From Rhodospirillales bacterium (lineage in GTDB: Bacteria; Pseudomonadota; Alphaproteobacteria; Rhodospirillales; Magnetospirillaceae): 43,617 bases of DNA. This document shows, piece after piece, positions 25,726 through 33,648 of this stretch; position 1 is the first letter of the stretch, and each line of letters opens with the position of its first letter. The translations under genes were made by a program, and so were the position numbers. The notes below the pieces were generated by a model. The model did no database searches. It was not told the origin of the DNA and saw nothing but the letters and a program-made list of their open reading frames with translations. The stretch lies in contig JAATGN010000316.1 of NCBI GenBank assembly GCA_015654615.1, forward strand, positions 1 to 43,617. Reading direction: 5' to 3'.

Positions 25726-26309
25726 CTGCGGCTGGGTTCCCGTCGCGTGTTCGGCCCCTTATGCCACAGGATGCGCGACGCGATAGAGTCGTTATCGATA
25801 TATTGGCGAAAGCGCTCCCTTTTGCCCGGCTGGAACAGAGTGCCCGGGCTTTCAAGCAGGCGGCGGCGACCTGGCTGGCGCCGTTCCTCTCGGCCGACGG
25901 CACCATGCCGGCGGAGGCCCCGTCCATCCTGCTTACGACGGCCCGAGCTTGTGGCGATCATGATCAAGAAAGCATGGCGGGACAAAAGGGCCTCATTGAG
26001 ACCGACGACGACGCGCTGTACGACCATCTTCGCGTCAGCCTCGGAAGCCGCGCCATCATCTCCATGAAGACGTCGCAAAGCCACTTCGGCATAAACCTCG
26101 ACAGAGGCACGGCCCGCCCATTGCTCTCACGCCGGACAGCCCTCTCGGGTCCAAGGCCAAGCTGCGGCGGCTTGGGGGCTGATGATGTCGACCCCGCGAT
26201 GGATCGAGACTGACTCGGCGCATTCAAGCGAGGCGGAAAAAATGTCCTCGACGAAAGATGCAATTTTAAGTAGTAAATATGAGGAGAATATCATGCCTTG
26301 GAGGTGGTC
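25726..26309. other. Intergenic stretch without a supported gene
   Basis: Frames of 100-150 codons are open on both strands, but none has recognisable domains, ribosome-binding sites or consistent codon use, and they overlap each other. The bases at 26262-26285 are AT-rich and probably hold the promoter for the next gene. The stretch could contain decayed mobile DNA, as the following 1.5 kb does. Confidence 0.4.
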
Positions 26310-26756
26310 ATGACGCAGTCTCTGAAATACAAACTCACGGTCTTCCGGCCGGTGGTAATGGTGAAAGAAGCGGGGCAGATCGGTTTCGAATACGAGTTGG
26401 ACATTCGGTTCGAGGCACCGGTTCCTTCCACCCTGGCGTCGACCCATCCGCGAGTTCTGCCGTCCGAGCCCTTCACCGGCCAGGCCTCCCCGTTCACTGG
26501 CCAGTTTTCCTTCCCCAATCCCGCCGCGCCGGTGATCTCGCCGATCGAGGGGGTGATCTTTTTCCTGTCGAACCCGGCGATCGGCTTCCCTCTGGAACTG
26601 ATCGGGCAATCCACCGAGACTTTTCTGCCGGTACAACTGCAGATGGTCTTCACCAACGCGCCGGCCACGACGGGCGGCGGCGTGGTGACCTTCGGCCCGG
26701 GATGGCCGGGACCGTTCGACACCGTGGCCTGCAGCTTCCTCGCCAGCCCCGGATGA
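26310..26756 (+). CDS. Hypothetical 148-aa protein
   Basis: I do not recognise this protein. ATG at 26310 follows TTGGAGGTGGTC, a good ribosome-binding site. The sequence looks like a compact beta-rich soluble protein: short strands (YKLTVFRPVVMV, GFEYELDIRFEAP, VQLQMVFTNAPA, GGGVVTFGPGWPGPF) separated by Pro/Gly turns, and no signal peptide or membrane helix. It stands alone and points towards a decayed recombinase on the other strand. It may be cargo of the same accessory region. Confidence 0.6.
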   Translation: MTQSLKYKLTVFRPVVMVKEAGQIGFEYELDIRFEAPVPSTLASTHPRVLPSEPFTGQASPFTGQFSFPNPAAPVISPIEGVIFFLSNPAIGFPLELIGQSTETFLPVQLQMVFTNAPATTGGGVVTFGPGWPGPFDTVACSFLASPG

Positions 26757-26764
26757 CGCGATAA

Positions 26765-27260
26765 TCCTTGCGGTCGGGGCGGCGCCACGGTCATCTTGTC
26801 CTCGGCGAAGGCGACTGGTCGGTGCCTCCGGAATTCCGTCGCCACGTCGAGAATCCCCATCAGTTCGCCGCGGAGAACCGGCCGCATGTCGCCGTGCCTC
26901 TCGCCGGGGGGGCGGCACCCTCTCGCCCACCGGCGAACGGACGTCCTCGGCCGCTTCGGCGTAAAGCTCGGGGGCGGCCAGCACTTCGGTCAGGTGGATA
27001 ACCTTGGCGCGGCAGAGCCCGGCGATGTTCGGATGCACATCGGGAATGTCCTCTGACGGGTGCGGTGCGCGCGGCAATCCGGGTGACGTCATCGACGATG
27101 CGCAAGGTCGGGCACCTCAGTCCCGACCCATTCGGACTTGGGGTTGATACGCGAGAGCCGCTTGCCAATGGCCGGATTCTTGATGCGGCGGAGGCGGACC
27201 CGGACGGGGTCCCTGGACGCCGATCACCCCGCCGACGAGGTCATTATTCCACACCAAAAC
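26765..27260 (-). pseudogene. Decayed serine recombinase (resolvase/invertase family, C-terminal part)
   Basis: Fragments of a large serine recombinase appear in order on the minus strand, in different frames. LVWNND is near 27255. RRIKNPAIGKRLSRINPKSE and WVGTEVPDL lie at about 27105-27200. RIVDDVT is near 27100. IPDVHPNIAGLCRAKV and LTEVLAAPELYAEAAEDV lie at about 26920-27050. RGELMGILDVATE is near 26870. These match the recombinase domain and the C-terminal region of this family. Several frameshifts separate them, the zinc-ribbon part is missing and no N-terminal catalytic domain was found, so it is dead. I see no gene in 27261-27459. Confidence 0.65.
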
Positions 27261-27459
27261 ACAACCGGTCACCGGCAGCCGACTGCGCACACGGTGAGAT
27301 GGAAAATCGCATCACGGAATGCCAAGCGATCCCTTCGCTGACGGCATGTCCTCGGGCACCATGCGCGCCAATCGGCTTCGCCTGTGGTTCGCCTCGATGG
27401 CCTCTACGCTGCTTTGCGCGCTTCGCCGCATCGGCCTCGAGCACACCCGGTTCGCTCAG

Positions 27460-27500
27460 ACTAGTGGAACGCTTCGTTTTAAACGAAGCGTTCCACTAGT
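27460..27500. repeat. 41-bp near-perfect palindrome
   Basis: Two 20-bp arms (27460-27479 and 27481-27500) are exact reverse complements around a single T. The outer ends are ACTAGT and the centre is CGTTTTAAACG. The right arm overlaps the stop codon of the frameshifted VapC gene. As RNA it would form a very long hairpin, so it may end transcription. As DNA it looks like two abutted inverted ends of a mobile element. Confidence 0.75.
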
Positions 27501-27948
27501 CCGTCCCGAACGCGGCATCGTCCGGCGAGGCCACGCGAATTCCGAAAGGTCGGAAATGCTTTCCATTGCGGGTGATGACGATGAGATCGTGCGCCGCGGC
27601 AATACCCGCAATGACCGCGTCGGCCATGCCAGGCTCGTGGCCGGCGGCGACCGCTTTCGCTTCGGCCCGCCCGGAAAAGGAGGCAGCCGGAATATCAAGA
27701 CCGAGGATCTTGTCGTCATAGGTGGCGAGGAGGCCGGAAAGCCAAACCCGCAGGCCGGCGGCCTTCGCGGTTGCGCCTTTAACTGTCCAGCAGCGCTATG
27801 CCCTTTTCGATCTCGTGGATGGTCACGACGGACAAAAACACGCGGCCTTCGCCATCGGCGTGCTCCAGCCAGTCGAGGAAACGCTCGGAGGCTTCCGCCC
27901 TGGAGGGCGACAGCATCGACACGACATTGGTGTCGAGGAGAAAGCCAC
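27496..27948 (-). pseudogene. vapC: Frameshifted VapC-like PIN-domain toxin
   Basis: GTG at 27948 directly follows the antitoxin stop. The first 57 codons read SGFLLDTNVVSML...FLDWLEHADGEGRVFLSVVTIHEIEKGIALLDS and then meet TAA near 27780. The following frame continues the PIN domain: GATAKAAGLRVWLSGLLATY, ILGLDIPAAS, MADAVIAGIAAAHDLIVITRN and HFRPFGI, ending at 27496. One extra base near 27781 explains it. The acidic residues of the RNase site (D in LLDTN, E in IHEIEKG, D in MADAVIA) are present but split over two frames, so no active toxin is expected unless the frame is corrected. Confidence 0.8.
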
Positions 27949-28197
27949 TCACAGATCGACGTCGCGCGAAGGCGTGCTGTTCCGCTCGAACGCCCCGTCT
28001 GGAAATGTCCTGAGATAGGAGACGAGACCGGATCGCTTCTTTCCGAGCGCTTTTCGCGCAATATCCGCTGCGGCGACCGAGACGAGCGCGGCGACAGGCT
28101 TTCCGTGACGTGTAATCGTCACAAACTCACCCCTGTAGGCATCGTCCACCAAGCTCGAAAAACCTGCCTTGGCGTCCTTAAGGCTGAACGTGGACAT
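27949..28197 (-). CDS. Phd/YefM-family antitoxin
   Basis: This 82-aa protein starts STFSLKDAKAGFSSLVDDAY and continues FVTITRHGKPVAALVSV, the standard DNA-binding N-terminal domain of Phd/YefM antitoxins. The C-terminal tail (about 55-82) would bind the toxin. ATG at 28197 follows CGGAG; an upstream extension to 28236 runs through the operator and is unlikely. The toxin gene follows with no spacer but is frameshifted, so this antitoxin is now an orphan. A GTGGTCA/TGACCAC palindrome upstream should be its operator. Confidence 0.85.
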   Translation of the reverse strand: MSTFSLKDAKAGFSSLVDDAYRGEFVTITRHGKPVAALVSVAAADIARKALGKKRSGLVSYLRTFPDGAFERNSTPSRDVDL

Positions 28198-28216
28198 CGG
28201 GGCTCCGAGAAAAAAA

Positions 28217-28234
28217 GTGGTCACATATGACCAC
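28217..28234. promoter_or_regulatory. Operator palindrome of the Phd/VapC module
   Basis: GTGGTCA-CATA-TGACCAC is an 18-bp inverted repeat 19 bp before the antitoxin start. Phd-type antitoxins repress their own promoter by binding such sites. AATATTGC beside it may be part of the -10 region on the minus strand. Confidence 0.55.
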
Positions 28235-28585
28235 AATATTGCAGCGAGCGGAGAAATTCAACGGGCCGATGAATCGGATGCCCGGCGAAAACAGTCTCTC
28301 ACCTGACCCGGAGCGAGAAACGTCGTGCTCATTGTGCCCGGCCCAATGTCGAAGTCCCTTTCCACCACGATAACGGAGCGTCACGTCTTGGACGGCTTCA
28401 CCATCTCGGTCATCCCAACGACGGTGCGTGAGTCCCGCAATCGGCCATTCGTTCACGCTGGACGATTTCGGCATGGTGCGAGCCAAGAAAAAATTTGAAT
28501 TGGAGGAAATTGGCCTGCAGTATGCCATCCGCTCGCTGAAGTGTAAGGCTTTGGTGCGGTGAATCTTGGAGTGGCTGGATCTCGG
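28235..28585. other. Intergenic stretch without a supported gene
   Basis: No recognisable coding sequence is present. The stretch between the antitoxin promoter and the next plus-strand gene must contain the promoter of that gene. AAAAAATTTGAATTGGAGGAAATTG near 28485-28510 includes a ribosome-binding-like GGAGG but no matching long frame. It may be remnant DNA of the accessory region. Confidence 0.4.
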
Positions 28586-29134
28586 ATGGCATCACCGACC
28601 GCGCGTACCGATATTGCGTTTGCAAAGTACCGTAACGCTCACCACCCGGATCAACCGATGAACCCTGAGGCTCGTCGGTATGTTGGGGATATTGATCAGA
28701 TCAGACCCGAGGATGGGCTGGCGTACTGGGTAGATGGTCCCGTAGGAAGCCTGGGACCCGTGCCCGACGAGAAGCCAGAGCTTTCCCAGAAACCCGATGC
28801 TCAGCATCTCTGGGTGGTAACAGAAGAGCATGTCCTTCATGCTCTTGAAGCTTGCGCCTTTGGCGCGCAGCGAGAAGCGGGAGTTGCCAAGCATAGCAAT
28901 TTGACCGGTGGTGGGAGAGCCTTTGTGGGCGGCGAACTGGTCATCCTCGACGAGGCGACCATCGCAATTACGGGCAGTTCTGGTCGTTATCGGCTACGAA
29001 GCGGGAAAGAAATGGCCGCGATTGAACGAGCTTTCGTCGAGTCTGGGTATAACGTGTGGTCGATGGGGTACAATCCGGAAACGAATCGTCCAAATCTGTT
29101 TGGGCTATCCGACCCTGAATGGGTTTCGATATGA
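28586..29134 (+). CDS. Unrecognised 182-aa protein, first gene of a coupled pair with an ImmA/IrrE protease
   Basis: I do not recognise the family. The protein is soluble, with no signal peptide. The N-terminal part (to about 75) is polar. The second half holds a more ordered domain with KHSNLTGGGRAFVGGELVILDEA, ITGSSGRYRL, then a helix (EMAAIERAFVESGY) and YNVWSMGYNPETNRP. The start is uncertain: ATG at 28586 or GTG at 28559. The stop overlaps the start of the XRE/ImmA-IrrE gene by ATGA, which ties the two together. Composition is less GC-rich than the core genes, suggesting transfer. By analogy with other ImmA/IrrE pairs it could be the toxin or effector; this is inference only. Confidence 0.7.
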   Translation: MASPTARTDIAFAKYRNAHHPDQPMNPEARRYVGDIDQIRPEDGLAYWVDGPVGSLGPVPDEKPELSQKPDAQHLWVVTEEHVLHALEACAFGAQREAGVAKHSNLTGGGRAFVGGELVILDEATIAITGSSGRYRLRSGKEMAAIERAFVESGYNVWSMGYNPETNRPNLFGLSDPEWVSI

Positions 29135-30549
29135 GCGTCATCTCTAAAGCTGACCTGGACAAGGTGTTTGGTCCGGACACGTTGGGCGACACGCCCTCGG
29201 AGCGAGCTAGATCCTCGCGGCGAGAGTTTGTACGTGGGCAGACGATGCTCGCGGAGGCCAGCGAAGAAGCGACGGGACATAGATTGGCGGCGGCGGAAGC
29301 CCTCGACAGTTTCGATTTCCCCACCCTTTTGACCGTCGTCGAAGAGGGGCAAGCTCCTCTTGTTCGTGACCGTAGTGAGCCGGCGCGAACTTTACGGAGA
29401 CACCGCGAGGCGCTCGGCTACACGCAGCAACATCTCGCCCGGCGCGCCAACGTCGCAGTAGAAGACGTGATCAAGGCTGAGACACCCGGAAAAATCTCGT
29501 CTATTCGAATATTGGAGCGGCTCGCGCTCCCACTGGCAGTCGATGAACGGGTCTTGGGCTTCAAAAAGCAGGTGGATATCGAGGCGTTGGGTGTGCGTCT
29601 TCGACAGCTTACCCATGCTGGTGAAGGCCGTGCTGGGCTTTCTCCAACGACAGTGGCTGCACTGGCCGAAAGTGCGTGGGTCATAGCCCGGCAAAAATCA
29701 CTGTTATCCCTCATCGGCGAGCCAAATACCGAGAGGTTAGAGAGCTTCCGGCCCGATGATGACTATGGATACCCGACATACGAAAGGGGCTATTATCTCG
29801 CGAGTCGAGCTCGTCAGCTCTTGGGAATGGACCTAGAAACGCCAATACAAAGTATGCGCGGTTTGGTCGCTGACACGCTCAATATTCCGCTTGTACAGAC
29901 CAGACTCGGTCGGGGGTTGGCCGGTGCTACGATCGCAAGTGGTGATGCGCGTGGCATCGTTGTAAACATCGAAGGCGATAATCAGAGCGTCTGGGTCCGC
30001 CGTATGACGCTTGCGCACGAGCTCGGCCATCTACTTTGGGATCCGGAGCAAAGGCTTAATCGATTGGCGGTCGACCGCTACAGCGACCTTAAAATCAACA
30101 GTTCATTCCGCCGCGACCCTGTCGAGGTCCGGGCCAATGCGTTTGCTATCGCCTTTCTAGCCCCACCCGCCATAGTTGGCCGAATGGTCTATCAGGCTAA
30201 CGACATTCCTTCGGCAGTGTTCGAGGTAGCCCAGCACTTTGACATTAGCGTTACGGCTGCCGCAGCCCACGTCGGTAACATAAGTAGAGTAAGCGTCGTT
30301 CTCCCCCGTGGTAACCCCTTCCCAGAGCCATCTGATGAGGTGCGAGCTCAAGAAGACTTCACGATTGACTATTTTCCACTCAAGGACACTCCCCCTGCGC
30401 TTGTGGGCCGTTTTGCTTGGGCTGTTGCCCGTGCGCTTGATAGGAACGTGATATCAAAAGATACCGCAGCAACGTTATTGAGGACGACCCAAGACAATAT
30501 TTATCCAGATGTTATGAAGAGCATAATAGATCTCGCGGAGCGTCGTTGA
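29131..30549 (+). CDS. XRE-family HTH protein with ImmA/IrrE metallopeptidase domain
   Basis: This 472-aa protein has an N-terminal region of unknown fold (1-80) and an XRE helix-turn-helix (about 85-135: LRRHREALGYTQQHLARRANVAVEDVIKAE). A zinc-peptidase domain of the ImmA/IrrE (DUF955) family follows, with HELGH at 296-300 and a distal ligand region VEVRANAFAIAFLAP (331-345). Such proteins cleave repressors (ImmA in ICEBs1, IrrE/DdrO in Deinococcus) or act as antitoxins of the COG2856 class. It is translationally coupled to the upstream 182-aa gene. The HTH, the zinc motif and the C-terminal domain (about 410-472) all look intact. Lower GC and different codon use mark it as acquired. Confidence 0.85.
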   Translation: MSVISKADLDKVFGPDTLGDTPSERARSSRREFVRGQTMLAEASEEATGHRLAAAEALDSFDFPTLLTVVEEGQAPLVRDRSEPARTLRRHREALGYTQQHLARRANVAVEDVIKAETPGKISSIRILERLALPLAVDERVLGFKKQVDIEALGVRLRQLTHAGEGRAGLSPTTVAALAESAWVIARQKSLLSLIGEPNTERLESFRPDDDYGYPTYERGYYLASRARQLLGMDLETPIQSMRGLVADTLNIPLVQTRLGRGLAGATIASGDARGIVVNIEGDNQSVWVRRMTLAHELGHLLWDPEQRLNRLAVDRYSDLKINSSFRRDPVEVRANAFAIAFLAPPAIVGRMVYQANDIPSAVFEVAQHFDISVTAAAAHVGNISRVSVVLPRGNPFPEPSDEVRAQEDFTIDYFPLKDTPPALVGRFAWAVARALDRNVISKDTAATLLRTTQDNIYPDVMKSIIDLAERR

Positions 30550-31263
30550 ACACGTGACGAGTTTATAGGGCAAACGCTCGAGATATATTGCACAGTATAG
30601 CGTCAGCGTTTCACAACACGTCAGTTTATCCGGCTTTCCTGCCTTAAGCTGCCTTTCCGCAATCGGCCCATCATTGCTGTTTCGCACCCATCAATATTAA
30701 GAAATCGTTGAATTTTCCCCGCTCCCCCGCAGGCTCGGACGAGCGACTCGAGGCGCGCCTGCCAAAGGCACATATCGGTGGAGATATCGATGGATTGAGG
30801 CCAGATCATCGCGACATTGCGGGAACATCAGAAACAACTGCGGCAGCGTGGTGTTCTCAGGGCCGCGCGGTTCGGCTCGACGGCGCGTGGCGATGGCCGT
30901 CTTGGCAACGCATCGACATATCGATCGATCTTGACCCGGTGGTGCCGATCGGCGTTTTCGAATATGTGGGTTTGACCCAATACATCGGCGGCCTCTTTCC
31001 GGTCCCCGTCGACGTCGCCAATCGCGCCAGCCGCAAGGCAATTGTGCGCCCAGGCGGAACGCGAGGCCGTCTACGCCTTCCGGCCGAACGCGCCAAGCCC
31101 TTCTGGATATTCCCGACAACGTCGAATTGGCCTGTTCCTTTGTCGCGGGGATTACCCGGCCCGTCGTCCATATGTCACGCATTGTTTAACTTTGCGTGAG
31201 GACTTCGGTATCGCCGCGCCCTTACCTACATGCCATCCAACCCACTCACATTCCGAGGATGCG
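30550..31263. other. Intergenic stretch of about 700 bp without a supported gene
   Basis: Both strands have open frames of up to about 160 codons (30697-31199), but they overlap, use poor codons and contain no domain I recognise. The first 150 bases are AT-rich, like the preceding accessory genes. From about 30700 the composition returns to that of the core genome. The right part must carry the promoter of the msrB operon. This looks like the right edge of the accessory region. Confidence 0.4.
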
Positions 31264-31764
31264 ATGGCGACCAGACGATATTTCCTGCTGACCGGTTCCG
31301 CCGCCGTCACCGTGCTGGCCGCCGGCCTGTTCCCGCTGTTCTCGTCGCGGGCCGCGACGACGGCCGAGACCTTCGAGGTCAGCCACGACGATGCGGAATG
31401 GCGCGCCCGGCTGTCTGCCGTGCAATACGACATCCTGCGCCGGCAGGGCACCGAGCGCCCCTACGCCAGCCCGCTCAACGACGAACACCGCGACGGGATC
31501 TTCGCCTGCGCGGGATGCGACCTGCCGCTGTTTTCCTCCCGCACCAAATTCGACAGCCATACCGGCTGGCCGAGCTTCTGGGCGCCGCTCGCCGGCGCGG
31601 TCGCCGAACGCGCGGACAGCTCCTTCGGCGTGCTGCGGACCGAGGTCCATTGCCGGCGTTGCGGCGGGCATCTGGGACATCTGTTCGACGACGGCCCCCG
31701 GCCCACCGGTTTGCGCTACTGCATGAACGGCGCGGCGATGACCTTCGCGCCCCCACCGGCGTGA
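31264..31764 (+). CDS. msrB: Peptide methionine (R)-S-oxide reductase MsrB, exported
   Basis: This 166-aa protein has a Tat-like N-terminus (TRRYFLLTGSAAVTVLAAG) that should export it. The MsrB domain (about 40-162) has zinc cysteines C82/C85 (CAGC) and C130/C133 (CRRC), the HTGWPSFW substrate loop and catalytic C153 in RYCMNGAAM. The resolving cysteine of many MsrBs (SGCGWPSF) is threonine here, so the sulfenic acid is probably reduced directly by a thioredoxin-type partner. It repairs methionine-R-sulfoxide in periplasmic proteins. The operon continues with a CcdA-thioredoxin protein and MsrA. Confidence 0.92.
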   Translation: MATRRYFLLTGSAAVTVLAAGLFPLFSSRAATTAETFEVSHDDAEWRARLSAVQYDILRRQGTERPYASPLNDEHRDGIFACAGCDLPLFSSRTKFDSHTGWPSFWAPLAGAVAERADSSFGVLRTEVHCRRCGGHLGHLFDDGPRPTGLRYCMNGAAMTFAPPPA

Positions 31765-31817
31765 CCGGCATCGCCGCGCCCCCTTTCCTTTCCACCCCTC
31801 CTGCCGAGGCTCGCATC

Positions 31818-33599
31818 ATGCTGCTTCTTCTCCTGGCCTATCTCGGTGGCGCGTTGACCATCGCCAGCCCCTGCATCCTGCCGGTTCTGCCCTTCGTGTT
31901 CGCCCGCGCCGGCCAATCCTTCTCACGGAGCGGCCTGCCGCTGCTGGCCGGCATGGCGATGACCTTCGCCCTGGTCGCCACGCTCGCCGCCGTCGGCGGC
32001 GGCTGGGTGGTGGCGGCCAACCAATACGGCCGCTGGCTGGCCCTGGTCCTGATGGCGGTGTTCGGACTGGCCCTGCTGTTGCCGCGGCTGGCCGAGCGTC
32101 TGACCCATCCGCTGGTGTCGGCCGGGGCCCGCCTGTCCGAAGCGGCCCAGGCCGGCGGCCGGCCCCGTCCCGGCGCCTCGTTCCTGCTGGGCATCGCCAC
32201 CGGTCTGCTGTGGGCCCCCTGCGCCGGACCGATCCTCGGCCTGGTTCTGACCGGCGCGGCGCTCCAGGGCGCCAATGTCGCCTCGACCCTGCTGCTGCTC
32301 GCCTATGCCGCCGGGGCGGCCACCTCGCTGGCGTTGGCGCTGCTGGTCGGCGGCCGGGTCTTCACAGCCATGAAGCGTTCGCTGGGCGTCGGAGAATGGA
32401 TCCGGCGCGGCCTCGGCATCGCCATGCTGGCCGGCGTCGCCGCCATCGCCTCGGGCCTGGACACCGGCGTCCTGGCGCATATTTCGACGGTCTCCACGGG
32501 CGGCCTGGAACAGGTCCTGGTGGATCGCCTCGCCAAGCCGCAAGGCGGCGGCATGATGCAATCATCCGGCCATCCGCCGGCGGACGGCGCCGACGCCGCC
32601 ATGCGATCGGCCGCGACCGACCCCGTGTCGCAACTGTCCGACGAAGGCGATCTTCCGTCGTTGGACGGCGCCGTGCAATGGCTGAACACGCCGCCGCTGA
32701 AAGCGCAGGACCTGCGCGGCAAGGTGGTCCTGGTCGACTTCTGGACCTACTCCTGCATCAACTGCCTGCGCTCCTTGCCTTATGTGAAAGCCTGGGCCGA
32801 CAAATACCGCGACCGGGGGCTGGTGGTGATCGGCGTGCATGCGCCCGAATTCGCCTTCGAGCACGACCGGGACAATGTCGCCAGAGCCGTGCGCCAGCTC
32901 GGCATCGATTATCCGGTGGCCATCGACAACAATTTTGCGATCTGGCGGGCCTTCAACAATATGTACTGGCCGGCGCATTACCTCGTCGATGCGCAAGGGC
33001 GCGTCCGCTATCACCATTTCGGAGAAGGCGACTATGCCGAATCGGAACAGGCGATCCAGACGCTGCTGCGCGAGGCCGGGGCCCGCGACGTCGCGACGGA
33101 ATTGACCGAGACGCAAGGGCAAGGCGTGCAACAGGCAGCGCGAATGGAAGACGAGCATTCCCCCGAAACCTACCTGGGCTACGACCGGGCCGAACGTTTC
33201 GCCTCCGGCCAAGCCATCCGCGACGCGGCGGCGACCTATCGCGCGCCGGCCAAACCGCCGGTCGACGGCTGGGGCCTGGCCGGCACCTGGATCGTCGGCC
33301 CCGAGCGCGCCACGCTTTCGGGGACATCCGGCCGCATCGTCTACCGCTTCCATGCCCGCGACCTGCACCTGGTCCTGGGCCCCGGGCCGGACGGCAAGCC
33401 CGTGCGTTTTCGGGTCACCCTCGACGGCGCGGCGCCGGGCGACGCGCATGGAGTCGATGTGGCGCCCGATGGCGGCGGGACCGTGACCGAACAGCGGCTC
33501 TATCAACTGGTCAGGCAACCCGGACAAGTCGCCGACCGGACCTTCAGCGTCGAATTCCTGGACCCCGGCGTCGCCGCCTATGCCTTCACCTTCGGATAA
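31818..33599 (+). CDS. CcdA-thioredoxin fusion protein (DipZ-like) feeding periplasmic Msr
   Basis: This 593-aa protein carries electrons across the inner membrane. Residues 1-230 form a CcdA/DsbD-type membrane domain with the two redox cysteines C19 (ASPCILPVLPF) and C135 (WAPCAGPILG). A linker leads to a periplasmic thioredoxin-like domain (about 285-425) with YSCINC (C313, C316) and a LVDFWTYSCINCLRS core. A C-terminal beta-rich domain (about 430-593) resembles that of mycobacterial DipZ. Set between msrB and msrA, it should pass electrons from cytoplasmic thioredoxin to both enzymes. ATG at 31818 starts the first membrane helix. Confidence 0.88.
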   Translation: MLLLLLAYLGGALTIASPCILPVLPFVFARAGQSFSRSGLPLLAGMAMTFALVATLAAVGGGWVVAANQYGRWLALVLMAVFGLALLLPRLAERLTHPLVSAGARLSEAAQAGGRPRPGASFLLGIATGLLWAPCAGPILGLVLTGAALQGANVASTLLLLAYAAGAATSLALALLVGGRVFTAMKRSLGVGEWIRRGLGIAMLAGVAAIASGLDTGVLAHISTVSTGGLEQVLVDRLAKPQGGGMMQSSGHPPADGADAAMRSAATDPVSQLSDEGDLPSLDGAVQWLNTPPLKAQDLRGKVVLVDFWTYSCINCLRSLPYVKAWADKYRDRGLVVIGVHAPEFAFEHDRDNVARAVRQLGIDYPVAIDNNFAIWRAFNNMYWPAHYLVDAQGRVRYHHFGEGDYAESEQAIQTLLREAGARDVATELTETQGQGVQQAARMEDEHSPETYLGYDRAERFASGQAIRDAAATYRAPAKPPVDGWGLAGTWIVGPERATLSGTSGRIVYRFHARDLHLVLGPGPDGKPVRFRVTLDGAAPGDAHGVDVAPDGGGTVTEQRLYQLVRQPGQVADRTFSVEFLDPGVAAYAFTFG

Positions 33600-33648
33600 G
33601 GCGCCGGCACATCGATCTTCCCTTTCCCAACCTGCGAGGACCCATGAC

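Noticed and set aside
25761-26213. 150-codon plus-strand frame in the spacer after the ABC-F gene
   Set aside because: No ribosome-binding site, no domain, overlapping minus-strand frames of similar length.
27460-27500. Palindrome as a standard rho-independent terminator
   Set aside because: The arms meet with a one-base centre and there is no T-run after either arm, so I list it as a repeat of unknown role rather than a terminator.
30697-31199. Overlapping frames on both strands before msrB
   Set aside because: Low-complexity Arg/Pro-rich translations, mutual overlap and no recognisable motif.
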